Assembly (NCBI RefSeq): GCF_001468465.1
Contig: NZ_LNSA01000026.1
Coordinates: forward strand, 1 to 61,536
Direction of reading: 5' to 3'
DNA from: Sphingopyxis sp. H115
GTDB lineage: Bacteria > Pseudomonadota > Alphaproteobacteria > Sphingomonadales > Sphingomonadaceae
DNA length: 61,536 bases
A model generated the notes under the pieces. That model was not told the DNA's origin, made no database searches, and was given only the letters and a program-made list of their open reading frames with translations. How positions within the stretch are numbered: position 1 is the first letter of the stretch; each line of letters starts with the position of its first letter. A program made the position numbers and the translations under genes. Shown piece after piece: positions 1 through 9,262 of the stretch.

Positions 1-339
1 GCGGCGGACGGTCGCGGGGCGGGTCGGGCCGTCGTTCAGCGTGACGCCGCGGGCGAGCGCCGCCAGCGCGTCGTCGTCGGGCTCGCCCTCGACCTGCGCC
101 AGATAGGTTTTGGGCGTCTTGTGCTTCGGCGACGAAATTCGCGCCTGCAGCGCGCCGTCGTCGGTCAGGATCAGCAGGCCTTCGCTGTCGCGATCGAGCC
201 GCCCCGCGGGATAGACGCCGGGCACGTCGATATAGTCCGACAGCGTCGCGCGCGGGCCATCCGCGGGTGCGGTCATGCCCATGTCGGTGAATTGCGACAG
301 CACGCCATAGGGCTTGTTGAACAGGATCAGGCGGCTCAC
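1..339 (-). CDS. RluE/RsuA-type rRNA pseudouridine synthase, C-terminus cut off by window edge
   Basis: Isomerises a uridine in rRNA to pseudouridine. The reading frame is open from a GTG at 339 to the window edge, about 113 codons, so the C-terminal part is missing. The N-terminus reads [17 protein letters not shown], typical of the large-subunit U2457 (RluE) branch. The catalytic-loop motif [17 protein letters not shown] is complete, with the expected catalytic Asp after RL. A GAGGAG ribosome site lies about 8 bases before the GTG; the ATG at 356 is out of frame. It is transcribed away from typA's terminator. The subfamily call rests on the N-terminal motif only. Confidence 0.85.
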   Translation of the reverse strand, partial: MSRLILFNKPYGVLSQFTDMGMTAPADGPRATLSDYIDVPGVYPAGRLDRDSEGLLILTDDGALQARISSPKHKTPKTYLAQVEGEPDDDALAALARGVTLNDGPTRPATVRR

Positions 340-408
340 GGCTTCGCTCCTCGCATGGGCCTTGCCCCTCTTCCTTCGTCACCCTCGAACGAGACAGGTG
401 GCTCGGTC

Positions 409-473
409 GACTTCATCCGGGGTCCATGACTTCAGCGCTGCGATGGATCCCGGGTCAACCCCGGGATGACGAA
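409..473. repeat. REP-like palindromic repeat, family A, copy 1
   Basis: Two inverted arms, gacttcatccgg.gtcca and tgg.atcccgggtcaacccc, are separated by about 17 bases and followed by TGACGAA. The same architecture occurs at 26622-26693 and 61041-61110. It lies between the pseudouridine synthase gene and typA. No transposase is nearby. Confidence 0.75.
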
Positions 474-501
474 GGCGGGAAACGACCGGAACAAGCCGCC
501 A

Positions 502-536
502 GAAAGAAAGGGGGCGACCATCGCTGGCCGCCCCCC
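502..536 (-). terminator. Rho-independent terminator of typA
   Basis: Read on the minus strand, a 10-bp stem GGGGGCGGCC/GGTCGCCCCC (one G-T pair) with loop AGCGAT is followed by tttctttc. It starts about 20 bases after the typA stop codon. Confidence 0.85.
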
Positions 537-556
537 TCAATTCTTAACAGCGATCC

Positions 557-2389
557 TTACGCCGCTTCCTTCTTGCGCGACGCCTTCTTGCGTTCATGCG
601 GGTCGAGCAGCGCCTTGCGGATGCGGATATTCTTGGGGGTCACTTCGACCATCTCGTCATCGTCGATATAGGCGATCGCCTGTTCCAGCGTCATGCGGCG
701 CGGCGGGGTCAGGCGGATGGCGTCGTCCTTGCCGGTCGAACGAAAGTTCGTCAGCTGCTTCGACTTCATCGGATTGACTTCCAGGTCATCGGGCTTGGCA
801 TTTTCGCCGATGATCATGCCTTCGTACAGCGCTTCGCCCGGCGACACGAACAGGATGCCGCGCTCTTCGAGCGGGCCCAGGGCGTATGCAACCGCTTCGC
901 CATTGCCGTTCGAGATGAGGACGCCGTTCTTGCGGCCCTCGATCACGCCTTTGTAGGGCCCGTATTTCTCGAACAGGCGGTTCATGATCCCGGTGCCGCG
1001 CGTGTCGGACAGGAATTCGCCATGATAGCCGATCAGGCCGCGCGACGGGCCGCTGAAGGTGATGCGCGTCTTGCCGCCGCCCGACGGGCGCATGTCGGTG
1101 AGGTCGGCCTTGCGGATCTGCATCTTCTCGACGACCGTGCCGCTATGCTCGTCGTCGACGTCGATGACGACGGTTTCATAAGGTTCGGTGCGCGCGCCGC
1201 TCTCGTCGGTACCGTACAGCACCTTGGGGCGGCTGATGCCCAGTTCGAAACCTTCGCGGCGCATCGTTTCGATGAGCACGCCGAGCTGGAGCTCGCCGCG
1301 GCCCGCGACGTCGAAGCTGTCCTTGTCGGCGCTTTCGGTAATGCGGATCGCGACATTCGTCTCGGCTTCGCGGTACAGGCGGTCGCGGATCATACGGCTC
1401 GTGACCTTGCTGCCTTCGCGGCCCGCCATCGGGCTGTCGTTCACGGCAAAGCGCATCGACAGCGTCGGCGGGTCGATCGGCTGCGCGGCGATCGGTTCGC
1501 TGACGCTGGTGTCGGCGATCGTGTTCGCGACGGTCGCGTTGGTCAGGCCCGCGATCGCGACGATGTCGCCCGCTTTCGCTTCCTCGACGGGCACGCGGTC
1601 GAGCCCGCGGAACGCCAGCAGCTTCGACGCGCGGCCGGTCTCGATGACCTTGCCATCCATGTCGAGCGCGTGGATCGGCTGGTTGACCTTGACCGTTCCC
1701 GACTGGACGCGGCCGGTCAGGATGCGGCCGATGAAATTGTCGCGGTCGAGCAGGGTCGCGAGGAAGGTGAAGGGCGCATCTTCGTCGAGCCCCGGCGAGG
1801 GCACGTGACGGACGATCGTCTCGAACAGCGGGGTCAAATCGCCTTCGCGCGCGTCGGGACTTTCGGAGGCATAGCCGCCGCGGCCCGAGGCGTAGAGGAT
1901 CGGGAAGTCGAGCTGTTCGTCATTGGCTTCCAAGGTCAGGAACAGTTCGAACACTTCGTCGAGCACTTCGGCGGCGCGCGCGTCGCTGCGGTCGATCTTG
2001 TTGACGACGACGATGGGCTTGAGGCCCAGCGCGAGCGCCTTGCCGGTGACGAACTTGGTCTGCGGCATCGGGCCTTCGGCGGCATCGACGAGCAGGATGA
2101 CGCCATCGACCATCGACAGGATGCGCTCGACCTCGCCGCCGAAGTCGGCGTGGCCCGGCGTATCGACGATGTTGATGCGCGTCTGCTCGGTGCCTTCGCC
2201 CCACTCGACCGAGGTGCACTTCGCTAGGATCGTGATCCCACGCTCTTTTTCCAAGTCGTTGGAGTCCATGGCCCTTTCCTCGACGCGCTGGTTGTCGCGG
2301 AAGGTGCCCGATTGGCGGAAAAGCTGGTCGACAAGCGTCGTCTTGCCATGGTCGACGTGTGCGATAATCGCAATATTGCGCAAAGACAT
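557..2389 (-). CDS. typA: Translational GTPase TypA/BipA
   Basis: Ribosome-associated GTPase of the EF-G-like family, involved in 50S assembly and stress or low-temperature growth. The protein has 610 residues, normal for the family. GTPase motifs are all present: AHVDHGKTT at 10-18, RGITI at 50-54, DTPGH at 76-80 and NKID at 130-133. EF-G-like domains and the BipA-specific C-terminal domain ([19 protein letters not shown] region) follow, ending in a basic tail. The gene is monocistronic by appearance, with a strong terminator directly downstream and a 107-base gap to the minus-strand gene upstream. No strong ribosome site precedes the ATG. Confidence 0.97.
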   Translation of the reverse strand: MSLRNIAIIAHVDHGKTTLVDQLFRQSGTFRDNQRVEERAMDSNDLEKERGITILAKCTSVEWGEGTEQTRINIVDTPGHADFGGEVERILSMVDGVILLVDAAEGPMPQTKFVTGKALALGLKPIVVVNKIDRSDARAAEVLDEVFELFLTLEANDEQLDFPILYASGRGGYASESPDAREGDLTPLFETIVRHVPSPGLDEDAPFTFLATLLDRDNFIGRILTGRVQSGTVKVNQPIHALDMDGKVIETGRASKLLAFRGLDRVPVEEAKAGDIVAIAGLTNATVANTIADTSVSEPIAAQPIDPPTLSMRFAVNDSPMAGREGSKVTSRMIRDRLYREAETNVAIRITESADKDSFDVAGRGELQLGVLIETMRREGFELGISRPKVLYGTDESGARTEPYETVVIDVDDEHSGTVVEKMQIRKADLTDMRPSGGGKTRITFSGPSRGLIGYHGEFLSDTRGTGIMNRLFEKYGPYKGVIEGRKNGVLISNGNGEAVAYALGPLEERGILFVSPGEALYEGMIIGENAKPDDLEVNPMKSKQLTNFRSTGKDDAIRLTPPRRMTLEQAIAYIDDDEMVEVTPKNIRIRKALLDPHERKKASRKKEAA

Positions 2390-2496
2390 GCGGAAATGGG
2401 CCTTTTGGAGAGGGCAGCGCCCGGAGCGCCGCGAAACGCCGCGCCCCTAACAGAAGTGGTGCTGCGGCGCAACATGATTGCCGAGATCAGGAAGCG

Positions 2497-3108
2497 TCAA
2501 GCGCAGGGCGAGGTCGCGCCGCGATAGTCGGCGCCCCAGCGGCGATAGCCCGCCGTATCGATGTGGAAGCGCGTGACATTATAGATGCCGAGCCCGACCG
2601 CGAAGCGCGAACCCGTCCGCGCGTGGAGCGGGCAAAGCGCCGCTATCAGTTCCTCGCGCTGCAAAGGCCGCTCTGGCATCAGGTCGAGCGCCGCGAAGCG
2701 CAGGTGACGGCTCGCACTCGCCCCCTTGAAACAGATATTGGCGGCCGGATCGCGATAGCCCGACACGACGCGCACCGGGCCGACCGCGGGGACGACATGA
2801 TCGCGGACATAGCGCAGCGTCGGCACCATCGCGGGCCACAGGCGCCGCGGCGGCACGGCGAAAGGTTCGGCGGCTTCGCAGCGGCGCCAGCGCGCATCGC
2901 TGCGCAGGATATCGGCGATGGGCAGCACGTCGCCGACGCCTTCGCCCGTCAAATAGGCCTCGATCGCCGCGACGTCGGCCTTGGCGGTGCCGCCGCGCCA
3001 TTTGGCGAACAGGTCGGCGTCGTGCGGCACGAAATGATGGCGGATCGGCGTCGATACGAACAGCAGCAGCAAGGCCGCAATCAGGCCGACGATGAGCCGG
3101 CGCCTCAC
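2497..3108 (-). CDS. M15-like D-Ala-D-Ala carboxypeptidase-type protein, membrane-anchored
   Basis: A 203-residue protein with one N-terminal membrane segment (about residues 4-20) and a periplasmic zinc-peptidase-like domain. The region VVSGYRDP...SRHLRFAALDL...FHIDT matches the SxHxxxxAxD and HxD zinc-site pattern of peptidase family M15, which trims peptidoglycan stem peptides; the usual Gly in the first motif is Phe. The start is taken as the GTG at 3108, which overlaps the nucleosidase stop (GTGA), indicating translational coupling. A longer frame reaching 3231 would lie inside the nucleosidase gene and is unlikely. Substrate is not proven. Confidence 0.75.
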   Translation of the reverse strand: MRRRLIVGLIAALLLLFVSTPIRHHFVPHDADLFAKWRGGTAKADVAAIEAYLTGEGVGDVLPIADILRSDARWRRCEAAEPFAVPPRRLWPAMVPTLRYVRDHVVPAVGPVRVVSGYRDPAANICFKGASASRHLRFAALDLMPERPLQREELIAALCPLHARTGSRFAVGLGIYNVTRFHIDTAGYRRWGADYRGATSPCA

Positions 3109-3755
3109 AGCATCGCGACCAGCCGCTCGACTTCTTGCGCGGCGGCCCGCGCGGAGCGGCGCAGGTTCGCGTGGAAATCGCCGCCGCTCGCATCGTTCGC
3201 TTCGTCGGTCACCGCCTTGATCGCCGCCCACGGCTTGCCCATCCGCATCGCGGCCTGCGCCAACGCGCCGACCTCCATATCGACGAGTGTGGCGCCGAGC
3301 GCCTTCAGGTCCGCCGCCGCCGCAGGACAGGCGATGAAACTGTCGCCGCTCGCGATGCGCGCATGCGGCAGGCCGAGCCCCGGATCGGGCATCGCCGAAA
3401 AATGCGCCTCGCCGGGCTCGCCCATCGGCCAGTCGCCGGCACGATAGCGTCGGAAACGACCGGGCTCGTTCGCGCCATAATCATGCTGCAGCGCCTCGGT
3501 CAGCCAATAAGCGCCGGGCGCAGCGCCGAGCGATCCGCAGGTCCCCGTCATCAGCAGCAGGTCGGCATCGGCGCCGAGCATGCCCGCCGCGAGCGCGGCG
3601 TTGACCTTGCCGAGCCCGCAGGTCGCGACGATCAGCGCGTGGCGGTGCGCGTCGATCCGGCGCACGCCAAGCGGCCCGTCGGTTGGCACCCCGGCGCCGG
3701 GGCACAGCGCATCGGCCTCTTCGGGCAGCGCGGCGAGAATCAGTATATCGGCCAT
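3105..3755 (-). CDS. 5'-methylthioadenosine/S-adenosylhomocysteine nucleosidase-like protein
   Basis: Member of the PNP/UDP phosphorylase superfamily with 216 residues. The N-terminus ILILAALPEEADAL is the typical MTA/SAH nucleosidase or futalosine hydrolase start. IASGDSFI, the substrate-binding DMEVGALAQAA and the active-site-like IKAVTDEAND are visible. It probably hydrolyses MTA and SAH to adenine, feeding methionine salvage. The gene shares its stop with the GTG of the downstream peptidase and is divergent from the SBF-like transporter, with a 63-base shared promoter region. A hopanoid-biosynthesis-type nucleosidase is an alternative assignment. Confidence 0.8.
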   Translation of the reverse strand: MADILILAALPEEADALCPGAGVPTDGPLGVRRIDAHRHALIVATCGLGKVNAALAAGMLGADADLLLMTGTCGSLGAAPGAYWLTEALQHDYGANEPGRFRRYRAGDWPMGEPGEAHFSAMPDPGLGLPHARIASGDSFIACPAAAADLKALGATLVDMEVGALAQAAMRMGKPWAAIKAVTDEANDASGGDFHANLRRSARAAAQEVERLVAML

Positions 3756-3818
3756 CGGGCCGGTCTATCGTTTCGTGCGCTCTTGCCAAGCGTGTGCGGC
3801 ACCGCCATCGCTTGCCCA

Positions 3819-4778
3819 ATGCTTGCGCGCATCTTTCCCGACCGCTTCGTCCCTATCCTGCTTGCGACGATCCTGATCGCCAGCCTGCTGCCGGTGCGCG
3901 GCCCTGCGGTGCCGATCGCGCAGGCCGTATCTACGGCCGCGATCGTCCTGCTGTTTTTCCTGAACGGCGTCCGCCTGCCGCGCGACGAAGTGCTGCACGG
4001 TATCCGCAACTGGAAATTGCAGGGCGGCGCCTTCCTGTTCTGCTTCGGCGCCATGGCGCTGTTCGGGCTCGGCGCGTGGCTTGCCGCCGCCCCCTTTCTT
4101 CCCGCTCCGCTTGCGCTCGGCTTCCTCTTTCTCGGCATCCTGCCCTCGACCGTCCAGTCGGCGACTGCGGCGTCGAGCCTCGCCGGCGGCAATGTCGCGG
4201 CCAGCGTCGTCGCCGCGGCGCTGCTCAACCTGACAGGCGTGATCGCCTCGCCGTTGTTGTTCGCCGCGCTGGCCGGGAGCGCGGGAGCGATCCACGGCGA
4301 GGCGGCGCTGCGCATCGTCGCCATATTGCTGCTGCCTTTCATCGCCGGGCAGATCGTCCAGCGCTGGCTCAGGCCGTGGGTACTCGCGCACCGCGGCCTT
4401 GCGACCCTGATGGACCGGACCGCGATCGCGGTCGCCGTCTATGTCGCCTTTTCGGCGGCGGTGGTCGCCGGGATCTGGCAATTGTTCGATGGGCGCGAGG
4501 TCGGCATCGTCCTCGCGCTGGTGGCCGCGCTGCTCGCGCTGTCGTTCGGCGGTGCGTGGCTATTCGGCCAGCTGCTCGGCCTCGCACGGCCCGACCGCAT
4601 CACATTGCTCTTTTCGGGCGCGCAGAAAAGCATCGCGGTCGGTGCGCCGCTGGCGGCAACACTGTTTGCGCCCGCCATCGCCGGCATGGTGCTGGTCCCG
4701 ATCCTCGTCTATCATATGGCACAGCTGATCCTGTCGGCGTGGATCGCGCCCGCACTCCAACGCGGCGGACAGGTGTAG
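3819..4778 (+). CDS. Bile acid:sodium symporter-like (SBF/YfeH family) membrane transporter
   Basis: A 319-residue, very hydrophobic protein with about nine or ten membrane segments. It starts LARIFPDRFVPILLATILIA and contains the family signatures FFLNGVRLPR and GILPSTVQSATAASSLAGGN. The YfeH branch of the bile acid/sodium symporter family has no settled substrate. ATG at 3819 is chosen because the first membrane helix begins 10 residues later; the frame is open far upstream but lies antisense to the nucleosidase gene. TelA begins 63 bases downstream on the same strand, so co-transcription is possible. Confidence 0.85.
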   Translation: MLARIFPDRFVPILLATILIASLLPVRGPAVPIAQAVSTAAIVLLFFLNGVRLPRDEVLHGIRNWKLQGGAFLFCFGAMALFGLGAWLAAAPFLPAPLALGFLFLGILPSTVQSATAASSLAGGNVAASVVAAALLNLTGVIASPLLFAALAGSAGAIHGEAALRIVAILLLPFIAGQIVQRWLRPWVLAHRGLATLMDRTAIAVAVYVAFSAAVVAGIWQLFDGREVGIVLALVAALLALSFGGAWLFGQLLGLARPDRITLLFSGAQKSIAVGAPLAATLFAPAIAGMVLVPILVYHMAQLILSAWIAPALQRGGQV

Positions 4779-4841
4779 TGCTTGAATAATACAGGCCTGC
4801 GTGCCATATGGGTATGCGGCATCGGGGTGGAAGGAAGACAA

Positions 4842-6053
4842 ATGAGCGAAGTGACCGCAACGGCGACTGCAACCGACGATTTGAAATTGACGCCGCCCGA
4901 ACCCGTGCCGTCCGTCGCCCCCGAAAAGGCCGCGGGTCTTGTCCCGCTGTCGACCGAGCAGAAATCCAAACTCGAAGAGCGCGTCGACGGCTTCATCGAT
5001 GACCTTGTCGCGCAGGACGTCAATTCGCCTGCCTTCGGGCAAAAGGTCGATCAGATCACCAACATGGGCCGCAAGGAAATGCTCGAGGCAGCGAGCCATT
5101 CGAACCGCTTCCTCGACCGGCCGATCAAGGCGATGGACCGCGACAGCGACATCGGGATGAACCTGATCGAACTGCGCAACACCGTCGAGCGGCTCGATCC
5201 TTCGGCGAACGGCAAGCTGCTGTCGAAACGCGGCTTCCTCGACAAGATTTTCGGCAGCAGCGTCACCAATTATTTCGCGCAATACCGCAGCGCCCAGACG
5301 CATATCAGCGGCGTCCTCACCGCCCTGTCGAACGGCAAGGACGAGCTGTTAATGGATAACGCCGCTATCGACGTCGAACGCCGCAAGCTTTGGGAAGCGA
5401 TGGGCAAGCTCGAACAGATGATCCACATCGCCCAGACGCTCGACGACAAGCTCGAGATGAAGGCGGCCGAACTCGACGGCACCGATCCGGCCAAGGCGAA
5501 GGTCCTTCGCGAAAATGCCCTTTTCTACGCTCGCCAGCGCACGCAGGACCTGCTCACCCAGATGGCGGTGACGGTGCAGGGCTACCTCGCGCTCGACCTC
5601 GTCAAAAAGAATAATGTCGAGCTGGTGAAGGGCGTCGATCGTGCTTCGACCACCACCGTCGGCGCGCTCAAGACCGCGATCACCGTTGCCCAGGCGATGA
5701 CGAACCAGAAGCTGGTACTCGAGCAGATCACCGCGCTCAACACGACGACCGCGAACATCATCGACGGCACTTCGAAGATGCTGAAAGACAATACCGCGCG
5801 CATCCACGAACAGGCGGCATCGAGTACCATCCCGATGGAGACGCTGAGCCGTGCGTTCCAGAATATCTACGACACGATGGATGCGATCGATACCTTCAAG
5901 CTCAAGGCGCTCGACAGCATGAAGACCACGGTCAGCGCGCTTGAAGGCGAGGTTGCGAAGTCGAAGGGCTATATCGCGCGCGCCGAAGGGGCGAGCCAGG
6001 CGCAGGCGAGCGTCGGCGGCGCCGACAGCCCGCTGGCGTCGATCGAAGGCTAA
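4842..6053 (+). CDS. Toxic anion resistance protein, TelA family
   Basis: A 403-residue, largely helical cytoplasmic protein. The block from about residue 100 to 370, with FGSSVTNYFAQYRSAQTHI, DELLMDNAAIDVERRKLWEAM and VTVQGYLALDLVKKNN, is typical of the TelA family, linked genetically to tellurite and other toxic-anion or envelope stress resistance; the molecular function is unknown. The ATG at 4842 has a GGAAGGAAG ribosome site; an in-frame ATG at 4782 lacks one. An XpaC-like gene follows 8 bases later, a pairing also found in Bacillus (xpaC-yaaN), and then a YqiJ/YqiK flotillin pair. Confidence 0.9.
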   Translation: MSEVTATATATDDLKLTPPEPVPSVAPEKAAGLVPLSTEQKSKLEERVDGFIDDLVAQDVNSPAFGQKVDQITNMGRKEMLEAASHSNRFLDRPIKAMDRDSDIGMNLIELRNTVERLDPSANGKLLSKRGFLDKIFGSSVTNYFAQYRSAQTHISGVLTALSNGKDELLMDNAAIDVERRKLWEAMGKLEQMIHIAQTLDDKLEMKAAELDGTDPAKAKVLRENALFYARQRTQDLLTQMAVTVQGYLALDLVKKNNVELVKGVDRASTTTVGALKTAITVAQAMTNQKLVLEQITALNTTTANIIDGTSKMLKDNTARIHEQAASSTIPMETLSRAFQNIYDTMDAIDTFKLKALDSMKTTVSALEGEVAKSKGYIARAEGASQAQASVGGADSPLASIEG

Positions 6054-6061
6054 GGCGCGCT

Positions 6062-6781
6062 ATGACAATGAGCGAAGTCGACAAGATCCGGCTGTCGGCC
6101 GAATCGGCGATCGAACGGTCGCGCGAGCGCCGCCGCCCGATCGGCACCAAGAGCGTCGCGCTGCGCCGCCAGCATCTGTTCAAGAAGCTTGGCCGGATGC
6201 TGATCGCAGGCGGCGTTGTCCTGCTTGGCGCCGCGCTTTTCGGGACGCTGATCCAGCCGCTCGGGTTCACCGGGCTGCTCGCGCTGTTCGTCCTGCTGGT
6301 CGGCGTCGCGGTGCTGTTCGGCCGGTCCCCCTTCCCCGAACCGCGTCAGGCGGATCTGCCGAAAACCGACCTCAGGCAACTCGCCGGCCGCACCGAAATC
6401 TGGCTCGAAGCGCAGCGTCCGGCGCTCCCCGCGCCGGCACGCCAGCTCGTCGACGGGATCGGCGTCCAGCTCGACCTGCTTGCGCCGCAACTCCAGACGC
6501 TCGACGCGTCGAGCCCCGCAGCCGCCAATATCCGCAAGCTCGTCGGCGAAGACCTGCCCGAACTCGTCGCGGGCTACCAGCGCATCCCCGCTGGGCTGCG
6601 CGGCGAAGCACATGCCGGGCGCACCCCCGACGAAACGCTCGTCGGCGGGCTCAAGATGCTCGAAAGCGAGATCGGCAGCGCCGCGCGCAGCCTAGCGGCG
6701 GGCGAACTCGACAAGCTCGCGACGCGCGAACGCTATCTCCAGCTCAAATATCAGGGCGTCGACGGCGAAGACCCGGTTTAA
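6062..6781 (+). CDS. XpaC-like (5-bromo-4-chloroindolyl phosphate hydrolysis family) membrane protein
   Basis: A 239-residue protein with a basic N-terminus (residues 15-45), two adjacent membrane helices (about 43-65 and 68-86) and a long helical cytoplasmic domain. Its layout and position directly after telA match the XpaC family, named for a phosphatase-staining phenotype in Bacillus and of unknown biochemistry. The gene begins 8 bases after the telA stop, so the two are surely co-transcribed. A second ATG at 6068 is equally possible as start. Assignment is by context and architecture rather than a strong motif. Confidence 0.65.
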   Translation: MTMSEVDKIRLSAESAIERSRERRRPIGTKSVALRRQHLFKKLGRMLIAGGVVLLGAALFGTLIQPLGFTGLLALFVLLVGVAVLFGRSPFPEPRQADLPKTDLRQLAGRTEIWLEAQRPALPAPARQLVDGIGVQLDLLAPQLQTLDASSPAAANIRKLVGEDLPELVAGYQRIPAGLRGEAHAGRTPDETLVGGLKMLESEIGSAARSLAAGELDKLATRERYLQLKYQGVDGEDPV

Positions 6782-6844
6782 CCGATGCACGCCGCGGCGC
6801 CGGACAGCTTGCCAATGCCTGCGGTCGCGGTCACATAGGCGCTG

Positions 6845-7471
6845 ATGCTCGACCTGTTTCTGGCCCCCGAAAATATCGTCTTCAGCGCGGCGTTGCTGTT
6901 GATGCTGTTGATCAGCGCTGTCCAGGCCATCGGGCTTGCTGGTGACATCGATGCCGACCTAGATGCCGACGCCGATGGCGAGGTTGGATTTGCCGATACG
7001 CTTCTCGCCTGGGCCGGCATCGGGCGAATACCCTTCCTCATGTGGCTCGTGATCTTTCTTGCACTGTTCGGCGCGCTGGGGCTGGGCCTGCAGCACTTGC
7101 TGACCGCACTCACCGGCGGCCCGGGCACCAATCTTCTGGTGGTGCCCGTTACCGCGATAGCCGCCACTCCGGTTACCGGCGCCGCCAGCCGCCTTGTCGC
7201 CCATATTCTCCCGGGCATCGAGACCACCGCGATCGAACGCGAAGAACTGATCGGCCTCTATGCCGAGATCAGCATCGGCACCGCCAGCGTCGGCAACCCG
7301 GCGCGCGCGCGGGTCACCGACCGACACGGCCAGCCGCATCAGATCATGGTCGAACCCGACTCCGCCGACCAGCATTTCCAGACCGGCGAGAAAGTGCTGC
7401 TGGTAAAAATCGAAGGCGACATCTTCAAAGCCTTCACGCGCGGCGATTTTTATTTACCGCAGCTCGACTGA
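6845..7471 (+). CDS. YqiJ-family membrane protein with OB-fold-like C-terminal domain
   Basis: A 208-residue protein starting LDLFLAPENIVFSAALLLML, with about three membrane helices in the first 130 residues. An acidic stretch (DIDADLDADADGEVGF) separates helices one and two. The soluble C-terminal part has an NfeD-like OB-fold appearance (GLYAEISIGTASVGNPARAR). YqiJ proteins are encoded beside YqiK flotillins, as here, and are thought to partner with them in membrane microdomains. The gene stands 63 bases after the XpaC-like gene and 63 bases before yqiK. Confidence 0.8.
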   Translation: MLDLFLAPENIVFSAALLLMLLISAVQAIGLAGDIDADLDADADGEVGFADTLLAWAGIGRIPFLMWLVIFLALFGALGLGLQHLLTALTGGPGTNLLVVPVTAIAATPVTGAASRLVAHILPGIETTAIEREELIGLYAEISIGTASVGNPARARVTDRHGQPHQIMVEPDSADQHFQTGEKVLLVKIEGDIFKAFTRGDFYLPQLD

Positions 7472-7534
7472 CCCTAATATCCATGTCGGGGTTTCCAATC
7501 ACGGAAGCGCGAATCGACAGCAACGGGTGGGTTC

Positions 7535-9244
7535 ATGATTGAAATTGCGATTTACGCCGGCATCGGGCTTGCCGCGCTCCTGATTTTGGGATTGATCGTC
7601 ACGCGGCTTTATCATCGCGCGACCAAGGAAATTGCCTTTGTCCGGACAGGATTTCGGGGCGAACGCGTGATCATGAACGGCGGCGCGCTCGTTCTTCCGG
7701 TGCTCCACGAAACCATGCCGGTCAATATGAACACCGTCAGGCTCGCCGTCGAACGCAAGAATGTGGACGCGCTGATCACGCTCGATCGTCTGCGCATCGA
7801 CGTGAAGGCGGAATTCTATGTCCGCGTTCGTCCCGACGCGGGGTCGATCGCAATGGCGGCACAGACGCTCGGTCTGCGCACGATGAACCCCGAGGCGCTC
7901 AAAGACCTTGTCGAGGGCAAATTCGTCGACGCGCTGCGCTCGGTCGCTGCGGGCATGACGATGAACCAGCTCCACGAACAGCGCGCTGACTTCGTCCAGA
8001 AGGTGCAGCAGGTCAGTTCGAACGATTTGTCGATGAACGGGCTCGAACTCGAATCGGTGTCGCTGACGGGACTCGACCAGACGTCGATCGAGCATTTCAA
8101 CGCCAATAACGCCTTCGATGCCGAGGGTTTGACCAAGCTCACCGAGCAGATCGAACTCCGGAAGAAAACCCGCAACGATATCGAGCAGGACACACGCGTC
8201 CAAATCGAGACCAAGAATCTGGAAGCCGACAAGCGCAGCTTCGAAATCGCGCGTGACAATGAATTCGCGAAGCTCGGCCAGCAACGCGAGATCGAGATCC
8301 GCCGCGCCGAGCAGGCCGCCGAGGTCGCGCGCGAACAGGCGCAGCGCAATCAGGAGGCCGAGAACGCCCGCATTCAGGCCAAGCAGCTGGTCGACGCCAA
8401 GCAGATCGAGGCCGACCGCGCGATCGAGGAAGCGCGCATCGCGCAGGAGCAGGCGATTGAACTCGCGCGGCAGGAACAGCAGATCCTGATCCAGAACAAG
8501 AGCCGCGAGGAAAGCCAGGCGCGCGGCGAAGCCGACGCCGCGCGCGCGGTCGCCGTCGCGGCCGAGGAACAGGTCGCCACCGCCCGCGAGACCGAGGTCG
8601 CCGAACGTTCGAAGCGCATTGAGCTGATCGAGGCCGCGAAGGAAGCCGAACGGCAAGCAATTTCGGTCAAGGTCGAGGCCGAGGCTGAAAAGGAAGCCGC
8701 AGCGAACCGCGCCGCCGCTCTGCGGCTTGAAGCCGAGGGCGAGGCCGAAGCCGAAAAGCTGCGCGCCGAGGCCGCGCGCATTCGCTTCGAGGTCGAGGCG
8801 GCGGGCCAGCGCGCGATCAACGAGGCGGCGAACCTGCTGTCGTCGAACCAGATATCGCTCCAGACCAAGATGGCGCTGCTCAAAGTACTGCCCGAGGTTG
8901 TGCGCGAAGCCGCCAAGCCGATGGAGGCGATCGATTCGATCAAGATCATCCAGGTCGACGGGATCAACCAGAACGGCGGCGGCGCTGCGGCGAGCGGCGC
9001 GAACGGCGACGGCGGCAACCTTGCCAGCAACGCCGTATCAGCGGCGCTCGCCTATCGCGCGCAGGCGCCGGTGATCGACAGCCTGATGAAGGAACTCGGC
9101 TTCGACGGCGGGTCGCTCGACGCGCTGGTCAAGGGTGCTGCCGCGACAGAAGCGGCAGAGGAGCCCACGATCCCGGCGCCGCGCGGGCGCAAGCCACGCC
9201 CGGCCGCGCCAGCCGAGGACGAGGACGGTAAGGAAGACGCTTGA
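7535..9244 (+). CDS. Flotillin-like protein YqiK
   Basis: A 569-residue inner-membrane scaffold protein. One N-terminal membrane helix (about 5-23) is followed by a PHB/SPFH domain (about 30-200, including IDVKAEFYVRV) and a long coiled coil rich in Glu-Ala-Arg-Gln (about 200-430). The C-terminal flotillin region contains INEAANLLSSNQISLQTKMALLK in two parts; its end is Gly/Ala- and Pro-rich and basic. The ATG at 7535 follows GGGTGG. It is the last gene of the telA-xpaC-yqiJ-yqiK run; a convergent operon begins 18 bases downstream. Confidence 0.9.
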   Translation: MIEIAIYAGIGLAALLILGLIVTRLYHRATKEIAFVRTGFRGERVIMNGGALVLPVLHETMPVNMNTVRLAVERKNVDALITLDRLRIDVKAEFYVRVRPDAGSIAMAAQTLGLRTMNPEALKDLVEGKFVDALRSVAAGMTMNQLHEQRADFVQKVQQVSSNDLSMNGLELESVSLTGLDQTSIEHFNANNAFDAEGLTKLTEQIELRKKTRNDIEQDTRVQIETKNLEADKRSFEIARDNEFAKLGQQREIEIRRAEQAAEVAREQAQRNQEAENARIQAKQLVDAKQIEADRAIEEARIAQEQAIELARQEQQILIQNKSREESQARGEADAARAVAVAAEEQVATARETEVAERSKRIELIEAAKEAERQAISVKVEAEAEKEAAANRAAALRLEAEGEAEAEKLRAEAARIRFEVEAAGQRAINEAANLLSSNQISLQTKMALLKVLPEVVREAAKPMEAIDSIKIIQVDGINQNGGGAAASGANGDGGNLASNAVSAALAYRAQAPVIDSLMKELGFDGGSLDALVKGAAATEAAEEPTIPAPRGRKPRPAAPAEDEDGKEDA

Positions 9245-9262
9245 TAGGAGCGCTGGCGCCGG

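Noticed and set aside
596..2227. Long plus-strand open frame opposite typA
   Set aside because: Lies fully antisense to an unmistakable typA. Composition is that of a high-GC shadow frame rich in Arg, Ala and Asp.
3135..3818. N-terminal extension of the SBF-like transporter frame
   Set aside because: It runs antisense to the nucleosidase gene, and the first membrane helix starts just after the ATG at 3819.
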